From NCBI GenBank assembly GCA_030059665.1, contig JANVYR010000001.1, positions 157,501 to 209,183 of the forward strand: a stretch of 51,683 nt of DNA, given 5' to 3'. The notes beneath the pieces were generated by a model. It worked only from the letters and a program-made list of their open reading frames with translations, did no database searches and was not told the DNA's origin. Both the position numbers and the translations under genes were made by a program. Below are positions 1 to 5,867 of the stretch, piece by piece. This DNA is from Candidatus Calditenuis fumarioli (GTDB taxonomy: Archaea; Thermoproteota; Nitrososphaeria_A; Caldarchaeales; Calditenuaceae). How positions within the stretch are numbered: the stretch's first letter is position 1; every line of letters starts with the position of its first letter.

Positions 1-98
1 GATGGCACGAGTGTGGCTATCGCGGCCCACGTCATGACCGAGAGGATGACCGGAAGGATCAGCGGTGCCGGGTCCGGACGGGAGCCGTCCTTCTTCAC
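1..98 (-). CDS. Partial membrane protein, 5' end only
   Basis: A possible GTG start at 96-98 opens a reading frame that runs left out of the window. The 32 visible residues begin with a short basic and polar stretch (VKKDGSRPDP) followed by a hydrophobic segment rich in Leu, Ile, Val and Ala, as expected for a first membrane helix. It starts 46 bp downstream of the half-size EamA gene on the same strand, so the two may be co-transcribed, and it could be a partner membrane subunit. No family can be named from so little sequence, and the start is uncertain. Confidence 0.35.
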   Translation of the reverse strand, partial: MKKDGSRPDPAPLILPVILSVMTWAAIATLVP

Positions 99-144
99 CG
101 GGGAAGATCCGCAATCCGATCCCTGAGGACCATCTGACATCTTC

Positions 145-573
145 TCACATCGAGAGCAGCAGGACCGCGACGGCCGAGAGCGCTATGCCCAGCGCCTTGG
201 TCAGCGTGACCGGTTCGCCGAGGAGGAGGATGCTGAGGATCGATGCGAGCGAGAGCCCCAGCCGTGAGATCGGGATCACCACGCTCCCCTGGCCGTGCTG
301 GAGGCCGTGCAGCAGTGCCAAAAGGCCGACGCCTATCGTGATGGCGGAGATCGGCGCGTACATCGCTGCAGCCCTGTTGGGCATGAAACCCGGGCCGGTC
401 GTGAGCAGGGCGAAGGCTCCGACGAAGCCGAGCAGGATCAGCGTCTCGAGCAGGAGGTATTGCGCCGGCTGGGCTCCCTCGATGGACCCCTTCTTCCTGA
501 TGAAGTCGGTGAGGCCTATCCCCACGAACGCCACGAGCGCGAACATCAGGTCCGGTCTCAGACCCTGCTCCAA
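145..573 (-). CDS. Half-size EamA/DMT-type membrane protein
   Basis: About 142 residues with four predicted membrane helices and a C-terminal stretch (LGEPVTLTKALGIALS) typical of the end of an EamA repeat in drug/metabolite transporters. Full EamA permeases have two such repeats and about 300 residues, so this is a single-repeat protein that would need to dimerise or pair with another subunit. The substrate cannot be told. The TTG start at 571-573 is chosen because an AT-rich element at 597-604 lies about 28 nt upstream; an ATG at 544-546 is the alternative. Longer frames reaching 786 have low-complexity N-termini and cross the divergent gene. Confidence 0.6.
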   Translation of the reverse strand: MEQGLRPDLMFALVAFVGIGLTDFIRKKGSIEGAQPAQYLLLETLILLGFVGAFALLTTGPGFMPNRAAAMYAPISAITIGVGLLALLHGLQHGQGSVVIPISRLGLSLASILSILLLGEPVTLTKALGIALSAVAVLLLSM

Positions 574-596
574 ACCCAACCGGCGTGAAGCAGGGC

Positions 597-604
597 GGTT
601 AATC
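597..604 (-). promoter_or_regulatory. TATA-like element for half-size EamA gene
   Basis: GGTTAATC on the plus strand (GATTAACC on minus) lies about 28 nt before the TTG at 573, the spacing expected for a leaderless archaeal transcript. Confidence 0.4.
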
Positions 605-670
605 TCCGTTATGCGGTAAACCGCGGGCGGCCCTGCAAAGGATTTCTCTGAGCGTGTAGCAGCTCCCCCG

Positions 671-1093
671 ATGCCCCGGTCCCTCTCGCCGGAGCTGCTG
701 ATCGCCGTGGTGGCAGGAGCTGCCATGGTCGTGATCGGGCTGGCGCTCGTCGTGGCGGTCTTCCTGATACCTGCACAGGTATCCACTACCGAGGCCCGTG
801 TGAGGGTTACTGCGGCCTACTGGAGCCCGGAGCGGAAGAGCGTGGTCGTCCTCCTCCGGAACGAGGGCGGGGCGCCGACCTACGTGACGAGGGTGCTCGT
901 GGACGGTGTGACCTGCAACGCTCCGGGAACTCCGTCGCCCTCAAGCCCCCTGCACCTGGGCGTGGGCGAGGAGGCGAGGATCGAGGTGCCAGCTGGCCAC
1001 TGCGGGATCGTCACGGGCCTTGCGAAGAGCTACGCGATCGAGCTAGAGATCTCGGGAGGGCCCAGGGTTCAGGTATCCGTCACGGTCTACTGA
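671..1093 (+). CDS. Membrane-anchored pilin-like secreted protein
   Basis: A 140-residue protein with a single N-terminal hydrophobic helix (about residues 9-33) followed by an extracellular-looking domain rich in Val, Thr and beta-prone sequence. The arrangement resembles archaeal pilin-like or secreted beta-sandwich proteins anchored by the N-terminus. Two cysteines (TCN and HCG) could form a disulfide outside the cell. No clear class III signal-peptidase site precedes the helix, so assignment as a true type IV pilin is not supported. The gene is divergent from the EamA-type gene. Function unknown. Confidence 0.6.
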   Translation: MPRSLSPELLIAVVAGAAMVVIGLALVVAVFLIPAQVSTTEARVRVTAAYWSPERKSVVVLLRNEGGAPTYVTRVLVDGVTCNAPGTPSPSSPLHLGVGEEARIEVPAGHCGIVTGLAKSYAIELEISGGPRVQVSVTVY

Positions 1094-1174
1094 GCGGCTA
1101 CAGGACGACGATTGCTGTTCACGCGGCTCCCAACGTGCCGGAAAGACCCGGGGACCGTTTCCCCTCAGATCATG

Positions 1175-1182
1175 CTTAAATG
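1175..1182 (+). promoter_or_regulatory. TATA-like element for uS19
   Basis: CTTAAATG centred about 28 nt before the ATG at 1206, with no Shine-Dalgarno sequence between them. This fits a leaderless mRNA. Confidence 0.5.
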
Positions 1183-1205
1183 AGGCGGGCAAGCCTTCTC
1201 CGTGG

Positions 1206-1601
1206 ATGGTCCGGGAGTTCACGTACCGCGGCTACACGCTGGAGCAGCTGCAGCAGATGAGCATGGACGAGTTCATCAAGCTGCTGCCGAGCAGGCAGAG
1301 GCGGAGCCTGAGAAGGGGTCTGACGGAGGCCCAGAAGGCGCTCCTCGCGAAGGTGAGGAAGTACCGGAGGCTCGGGATCAACAAGGCGATCAGGACCCAC
1401 GCGCGGGACATGGTGATACTTCCGGAGATGGTGGGTATGACGATTGCAGTCCACAACGGCAAGGAGTTCGTCCCGGTGGAGATCGTGCCGGAGATGATCG
1501 GTCACCGTCTCGGCGAGTTCGCCATAACCAACAAGCGCGTCGTCCACGGAAGGCCCGGCGTGGGCGCGACGAAGAGCAGCATGTATGTACCGTTGAAGTG
1601 A
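1206..1601 (+). CDS. rps19: 30S ribosomal protein uS19
   Basis: A 131-residue uS19. Recognisable features are the N-terminal [13 protein letters not shown] segment of archaeal/eukaryotic S19, the central [15 protein letters not shown] region, and the C-terminal [19 protein letters not shown] and [12 protein letters not shown] motifs that contact 16S rRNA in the small-subunit head. The length is normal for archaea. In most archaea this gene lies in the S10 cluster between L2 and L22; here it stands alone with its own promoter, between a pilin-like gene and a long gene-free stretch. The ATG at 1206 follows a TATA-like element at the leaderless distance. Confidence 0.96.
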   Translation: MVREFTYRGYTLEQLQQMSMDEFIKLLPSRQRRSLRRGLTEAQKALLAKVRKYRRLGINKAIRTHARDMVILPEMVGMTIAVHNGKEFVPVEIVPEMIGHRLGEFAITNKRVVHGRPGVGATKSSMYVPLK

Positions 1602-1921
1602 CGGAAGGACCGTCATTTCAGCTGAGGGATTTCTACAGAGTTTTGTCGTCACCGTCAGGTTTAACCCTCCACCTCGATGTGCCTTGCGGCCTGATTCCCC
1701 CAGCTCGATGCTCTTCTCCCCTGACGCTCATTTGTCTCAGGTTAACGCTGCGTTCATCCCAACTTAACGCAAGCCGGAAACGGACCGCTCGTCCGCCGGA
1801 ATCTCGCAGAGGGAGTTGAAAGATCAACCGCGAAGCCGAGGGCTGGACTGCAATGGCAGGGGTACGGTTCTCCGCACACCGAATCGAGGTCAGACAGGAA
1901 GAGGCGTAAAGAGCGGTGCGT
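1602..1921. other. Gene-free stretch after uS19
   Basis: No convincing protein gene is seen in these 320 bases. The stretch contains three AT-rich TTAA-containing spots (about 1660, 1740 and 1765) that could be promoter elements. It also holds a weak box C/D-like pattern at 1674-1724, two GATG cores each followed at 10-11 nt by CTGA, which might be an sRNA but is not strong. The CoxG-like gene ends convergently at its right edge. Confidence 0.4.
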
Positions 1922-2368
1922 TCACTTGGCCTCCTTCTCCACGATCTTCCGGAGGTTCTCGATGATCTGGGTCACTTTGTCCTTGGTGACGCTCTCGATC
2001 AGCCGGCCGCCGACGCTCGCCACGAGACCTCCGACCGTCAGGTCAGCTGACCAGTCGACCTTCGACCCGGAAGGAGAGGGGGACACCCTAGCGTCGATAC
2101 GGACGTTGACGGTGGACTGGAGGCCGCTTCCCTTGCCGACGACGGAGAGGAAGCTGGGGGGCTCGACCTTCTCGTAGTTGAAGTCCACCTTCATCGTTCC
2201 CCGAATGGGGCCAAGCGAGATCGTGAACTCGACGTTGAAGTTGTCCTTGTCCTTCACGGTCACCTTCTTCACGTCCGGTATCGCCTTGCTGAACTTGTTC
2301 GGGTCCGTTGCCACCTTGAAGAAGACCTCCGGAGGGGCCTTGAGATCGAACGAGCCCTCGAACTTCAC
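1922..2368 (-). CDS. coxG: CoxG-like SRPBCC-fold protein
   Basis: A 148-residue protein of the CoxG (carbon monoxide dehydrogenase subunit G) branch of the SRPBCC/START fold. It starts MKFEGSFDLKAPPEVFFK, has the family's IPDVKKV motif and ends in a long C-terminal helix. CoxG proteins are linked to maturation or membrane attachment of molybdenum hydroxylases, although many homologues have other roles. A CoxL-like large subunit lies about 3.5 kb away, but other genes intervene and no CoxM or CoxS is present. The GTG start at 2366-2368 is 26 nt from a good TATA element, consistent with a leaderless transcript. Confidence 0.8.
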   Translation of the reverse strand: MKFEGSFDLKAPPEVFFKVATDPNKFSKAIPDVKKVTVKDKDNFNVEFTISLGPIRGTMKVDFNYEKVEPPSFLSVVGKGSGLQSTVNVRIDARVSPSPSGSKVDWSADLTVGGLVASVGGRLIESVTKDKVTQIIENLRKIVEKEAK

Positions 2369-2389
2369 GCCACCCGACCATTATGCGTC

Positions 2390-2398
2390 AATTTATAC
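2390..2398 (-). promoter_or_regulatory. TATA box for the coxG-like gene
   Basis: GTATAAATT on the minus strand, centred 26 nt upstream of the GTG start at 2368; one of the clearest archaeal TATA boxes in the window. Confidence 0.6.
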
Positions 2399-2518
2399 CG
2401 GATCGCGGCAGTTGGGTTCAGTGGCGGTCGAGGTTCCGCATCCGTCCAGCGCCTCGGAGAGCACCGGACCAACGGTTGGCCTGCGGCAGCTTAACGATGG
2501 AGACGGGAGCACCGAGAT

Positions 2519-2526
2519 CATATACA
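2519..2526 (+). promoter_or_regulatory. TATA box for nadE
   Basis: CATATACA centred about 26 nt before the ATG at 2549. It supports that ATG over the upstream in-frame TTG at 2540, which would be only about 18 nt away. Confidence 0.5.
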
Positions 2527-2548
2527 GCTGACTCTGTCGTTGAGGTGG

Positions 2549-3403
2549 ATGCCGGACGCGAAGGTGCCCATCAAGGAGCTCGAGATCGATCCCGGACCGG
2601 TGGTCGAGTACCTCACCAGGAGGCTCCGGCAGTACGTCGCCGAATTCGCGGGTAAGAAAGGCGGCGTTTTGGGGCTGAGCGGCGGCATCGACTCGACGGT
2701 CACCGCGTACATAGCCGTCAGGGCCCTGGGCCCCGAGAACGTGACGTGCATGATCATGCCCTCAGCGGTCACGCCGAAGGAGGACCTGGAGGACGCCTTC
2801 GAGGTCGTCGACAGGCTCGGCATCCCGGAGCGGAACGTCAAGCTCATCGACGTCGAGCCGATCGTCGGTTCCATCGTCACGGCACTCGGCGTAAGGGACC
2901 GCGTCGTGAAGGGGAACGTAACCGCGCGTGTCAGGATGGTCCTCCTCCACGCTGAGGCCGCCGTCAGGAACGCCCTCGTGATAGGCACCAGCGACAAGTC
3001 GGAGCTCACCATCGGCTACTTCACGAAGTACGGCGACGCTGGGGTCGACGTGATGCCGCTCGCTGACCTGTACAAGACGCAGGTGAGGCAGCTCGCGAGG
3101 TACCTGGGCGTTCCGGAGCGGGTGATCGCGAAGCCCCCTTCGCCCAGGCTCTGGGAGGACCAGACGGCAGAGGGCGAGCTCGGCATCAGCTACGACCTCC
3201 TCGACAGCATCCTCTACCTCAGGTTCGACAGGTGGATGGACGTCGATAGGGTGGCAGAGCAGCTCGGCATAGATAGGGAGACGGTCATGAGGGTTGAGCG
3301 GATGGTGAGGTCCTCGCAGCACAAGAGGACGCTTCCGGAGGTCTTCAGGGTAAGCATGAGGGCCCACGGATCAGACTGGAGGTATCCGAGGGAGTGGAGG
3401 TGA
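2549..3403 (+). CDS. nadE: NAD+ synthase, ammonia-dependent type
   Basis: Catalyses the last step of NAD+ synthesis, amidation of deamido-NAD with ATP. The PP-loop motif LGLSGGIDSTVTAYIA (about residues 44-59) binds ATP pyrophosphate. Further NadE hallmarks are GTSDKSELTIGYFTKYGD, VMPLADLYKTQVRQLA and the KPPSPRLWEDQTAEGELG substrate loop. At about 284 residues it is the short form without a glutaminase domain, so it would use free ammonia or an ammonia donor. It ends 3 bp from the convergent gene. A TTG at 2540 in the same frame would add three residues. Confidence 0.96.
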   Translation: MPDAKVPIKELEIDPGPVVEYLTRRLRQYVAEFAGKKGGVLGLSGGIDSTVTAYIAVRALGPENVTCMIMPSAVTPKEDLEDAFEVVDRLGIPERNVKLIDVEPIVGSIVTALGVRDRVVKGNVTARVRMVLLHAEAAVRNALVIGTSDKSELTIGYFTKYGDAGVDVMPLADLYKTQVRQLARYLGVPERVIAKPPSPRLWEDQTAEGELGISYDLLDSILYLRFDRWMDVDRVAEQLGIDRETVMRVERMVRSSQHKRTLPEVFRVSMRAHGSDWRYPREWR

Positions 3404-3406
3404 GCA

Positions 3407-4630
3407 TCAGTAGATCGGCCCCACAACCCTCAGTTTCCTTGCCCTCCTCCTGACCAGGACCACCGAAAGGACCGCGATGGCCGCTGCTGCCGAGGCCAGT
3501 CCAGCGATGAGGAGGTGGAACTGCAGCGACGAGAGCGGAGCACCACCAATCTCGATGTAGACGGGAAGCACGACCCTCATCGGCTCACCGGACAGCGCCT
3601 GCGGTGTCAACCGGATCGTCTGGGTCAACCCCTTGTACTCCACCCGGAGGAAGTGCTCGACCGGGATCACGTTCTCGAGGACGGCGCGGCCTCCGGCATC
3701 GGTGAAGGCCGTTCCCACCTCGTTGCCCTCCCTCAGCAGCGAGACCCTCGCTCCCTGAAGGCCCTGTCCGCTCTCGCCGAGGACCAGCACGGTCAGCGTC
3801 CTTAGGTCTGCGGTGACGGTGAACGTGTAGCTCGTCGACGACGCGGTCAACGACCCTCGGTACAGCACGTACCCCATGTAGGTGACCTCCAGGTCGTACC
3901 TCACGGGCTCGCCCTTGTACTCCAGCGGGGCCCTCATGAGAACCGCCTTGCCGTCCTCCGCGGTGGTCAGGAGCTGGTTGGCGATCCTGACCTGGGCGCC
4001 TCCGATTCCCCTTCCTTGTTTGTCGATGACGGTCACCGTCAGGTCCCCTACGGGCAGCTTAACCACGCCCCTGCTCCTCAGCGACCACGCAGGCTCGGTC
4101 AGGTTCAGGCTCGCGCGCCTGACGTAGAGGGGGCTTTCCCACTCGACGTAGAGCGAGTACGCGATTGGCTCGAGCGCCCTCCGGATCACTATGGAGCTGC
4201 CGGTGACGGTGAGCTCGCTGTAGGCGTCCCTCGGCTCAGCGACGGCGTAGAGGCGACCCGAGAGCTCCCTGCCGCTCAGGTCCACGGCCCTCAGGACCAC
4301 GTCCACGAACGGTATCCCGATCTCGACCGCCACGTTCTCCCGGTTCACGGCCACAACCCGGGTCGCCACGAGGTAACCCCTGTAGTAGATCCGGACGGCG
4401 TAGGTGCCGCTGGTGACGCCGGACAGCGAGATCGTGGTCCTGCCCTCGAAGGTCCAGGTTCCGCCGGGCCCCTCGATCACCACCCTGATGTCGTACGGGT
4501 CGGGCGAGTTCGGCACCGTCACCTCGAGCTTGGGCCCCTCAGCGACGGCGATACGTGCAGTGTGCGCGGTGACTAAGAGCAACAACATCAGGAGCAGCGC
4601 GAGCGGCCCGATATCGACCCGTTCGGTCAA
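3407..4630 (-). CDS. Secreted, membrane-anchored Ig-like/CarboxypepD-reg protein
   Basis: A 407-residue protein with an N-terminal signal peptide (hydrophobic core about residues 8-30), a long extracellular part built of beta-sandwich repeats and a C-terminal helix (about 372-394) followed by a basic RRRARK tail. Several segments have the carboxypeptidase-regulatory/SpaA look, for example LTVTVIDKQGRGIGGAQVRI and LTVLVLGESGQGLQGARVSL, each followed by a glycine turn. The gene follows the ABC-3 permease by 11 bp on the same strand, so it may act with that transporter at the cell surface, for instance as an anchored accessory domain. No enzymatic motif is seen. Confidence 0.75.
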   Translation of the reverse strand: MTERVDIGPLALLLMLLLLVTAHTARIAVAEGPKLEVTVPNSPDPYDIRVVIEGPGGTWTFEGRTTISLSGVTSGTYAVRIYYRGYLVATRVVAVNRENVAVEIGIPFVDVVLRAVDLSGRELSGRLYAVAEPRDAYSELTVTGSSIVIRRALEPIAYSLYVEWESPLYVRRASLNLTEPAWSLRSRGVVKLPVGDLTVTVIDKQGRGIGGAQVRIANQLLTTAEDGKAVLMRAPLEYKGEPVRYDLEVTYMGYVLYRGSLTASSTSYTFTVTADLRTLTVLVLGESGQGLQGARVSLLREGNEVGTAFTDAGGRAVLENVIPVEHFLRVEYKGLTQTIRLTPQALSGEPMRVVLPVYIEIGGAPLSSLQFHLLIAGLASAAAAIAVLSVVLVRRRARKLRVVGPIY

Positions 4631-4641
4631 GGCCCTTCACC

Positions 4642-5454
4642 TCACAGGGTCATCCCTCTTCTCCCAGCGGCCCCGAGGAGCAGAAGCGCGGCCAGCAGCA
4701 GGAGGACCGTCAGCGACCCGGGAGGGAGGCCCACGAGGTAGGAGAGGGTGATGGCGGAGAAGGTCGAGAGTTCGGCGACGGCGACGGACGTGAGGATCGA
4801 CTTCCTCAGGGACGTGCAGACCGATGACGCGGCGACGACCGGGAGCACCAGAAGCGAGGTCACCATCAGGACGCCCATCAACTTCATCGACTCGATCACC
4901 GCGACCGCGACCACCACGGCGAATAGCGTCTCGAGCACTCCAGTCCTGACGCCCTTCAGGCGCGCCAGCTCCTCGTTCAGCGTGAAGAGTATCAGGTCGC
5001 CGAACCTCGTCACCACTATCCCGATGACGGCCGCGGTCACGACGAGCATGGCCATCAGGTCCTCGGGGCCCACGAGGAGGACGGAGCCGAAGAGCGCCGC
5101 CTGCAGGTTGACGCGGGAGCCGAGGCTTATCGAGGCCGAAGCGAGGGCCGCACCGGCCGTGAGGAAGACCGTGAGGGCCACGTCACCGCTCACGCCCATC
5201 CCCCTGATCAGCCTCAGCATGAGGACCGTCGCGAGGGCCGTTACGGGAACCGAGAGGGCGTCGGTGAACGCGAGGCCGATGAGGGACGCGAAGGCGGCAG
5301 CTCCGAAGGCGATGTGGGCCGACGTGTCGCCGAGCAGCGACAGCCTCTTCGGGACCACGAAGCTCCCGACGGTGGGCAGGAGCGCCCCGACCAGAAGCGC
5401 TGCCAGGTAGGCCCTCTGCATGAACGGGAGCGTGAAGACCTCGGGTGGCACCAT
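4642..5454 (-). CDS. ABC-3 family metal-type transporter permease
   Basis: A 270-residue integral membrane protein of the ABC-3 (ZnuB/MntB) permease family, with eight or more hydrophobic helices. The family signature around GDTSAHIAFGAAAF and the later LNEELARLKGVRTG loop, which contacts the ATPase, are present. Relatives import Zn2+, Mn2+ or Fe2+. No ATPase or binding protein is next to it, so it must borrow components, possibly from the locus at 45.5 kb. The ATG at 5452-5454 is preferred because a TATA-like element lies 28 nt upstream; longer frames would run through the tRNA-His gene. Confidence 0.85.
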   Translation of the reverse strand: MVPPEVFTLPFMQRAYLAALLVGALLPTVGSFVVPKRLSLLGDTSAHIAFGAAAFASLIGLAFTDALSVPVTALATVLMLRLIRGMGVSGDVALTVFLTAGAALASASISLGSRVNLQAALFGSVLLVGPEDLMAMLVVTAAVIGIVVTRFGDLILFTLNEELARLKGVRTGVLETLFAVVVAVAVIESMKLMGVLMVTSLLVLPVVAASSVCTSLRKSILTSVAVAELSTFSAITLSYLVGLPPGSLTVLLLLAALLLLGAAGRRGMTL

Positions 5455-5476
5455 CCGGACCTGATCCCGTGCAGAC

Positions 5477-5485
5477 GTTAAAAAG
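5477..5485. promoter_or_regulatory. Shared TATA-like element, permease and tRNA-His
   Basis: GTTAAAAAG sits about 28 nt from the minus-strand ATG at 5454 and about 29 nt from the first base of tRNA-His at 5511 on the plus strand. The AT-core can be read as a TATA element in either orientation, and the 56-base gap leaves little room for two separate promoters. Confidence 0.45.
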
Positions 5486-5510
5486 TTGGAAGGTGGCTTG
5501 AGCGGCGGGC

Positions 5511-5603
5511 GGCCGCGGTGGTGTAGCGGTAGCACCCCGGGCTGTGGACCACAGCGGAACGGCGGACACCCGGTGGTCGTGGGTTCGATTCCCACCCGCG
5601 GCC
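5511..5603 (+). tRNA. tRNA-His(GTG) with a 20-nt intron
   Basis: The acceptor arms GCCGCGG (5512-5518) and CCGCGGC (5596-5602) pair fully. G-1 is encoded at 5511 opposite discriminator C5603, the tRNA-His identity pair. The D stem is 5521-5523/5533-5535, the anticodon stem CCGGG/CCCGG, the anticodon GTG at 5544-5546, and the T arm GTGGG-TTCGATT-CCCAC. A 20-nt intron at about 5548-5567 interrupts the anticodon loop after position 37, the canonical archaeal site. No CCA is encoded. The intron ends are set by restoring the anticodon stem and could shift by a base or two. Confidence 0.95.
5548..5567 (+). other. tRNA-His intron, canonical 37/38 site
   Basis: Removing these 20 bases joins CTGTGG to A-CCCGG and gives a normal seven-base anticodon loop. 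It is expected to be cut by the archaeal splicing endonuclease at a bulge-helix-bulge. Confidence 0.8.
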
Positions 5604-5658
5604 TGTTCAAGGTTGGGTCCTTGAGGGATCTCGGACCGGGCGAACGGAAAATATTGAG

Positions 5659-5733
5659 TGCCCCGGCCGGGATTTGAACCCGGGTCCCCGGCTCGAAAGG
5701 CCGGTATACTTGACCTGGCTATACGACCGGGGC
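5659..5733 (-). tRNA. tRNA-Glu(TTC)
   Basis: A 75-nt tRNA without an intron. On the minus strand, acceptor arms GCCCCGG and CCGGGGC pair perfectly, followed by discriminator A. The anticodon loop CTTTCGA gives TTC, and the T arm reads CCGGGTTCAAATCCCGG. There is no encoded CCA. A TATA-like element at 5759-5765 lies about 29 nt upstream. It lies tail-to-tail with tRNA-His. Confidence 0.97.
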
Positions 5734-5758
5734 CTCGGAACCCAGCGGTCGACCCGAC

Positions 5759-5765
5759 ATTTACC
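5759..5765 (-). promoter_or_regulatory. TATA-like element for tRNA-Glu
   Basis: GGTAAAT on the minus strand, about 29 nt upstream of the mature tRNA 5' end. Confidence 0.4.
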
Positions 5766-5836
5766 GTTGACGCCATCTACGTCCACGACAGCAGCTCAGG
5801 CCCCGCGATGCAGCCATCCGTGGAACCCAGCATAAA

Positions 5837-5847
5837 TGATATCTATT
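5837..5847 (+). promoter_or_regulatory. TATA-like element for the coxL-like gene
   Basis: TGATATCTATT, centred 26 nt before the GTG at 5868, supports that GTG as the start of a leaderless message. Confidence 0.45.
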
Positions 5848-5867
5848 GGACGCATCCTTTTCGCAAC

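Noticed and set aside
5455-5610. Longer permease start through the tRNA-His gene
   Set aside because: It would put coding sequence across a tRNA gene; the ATG at 5454 fits both the membrane topology and the promoter.
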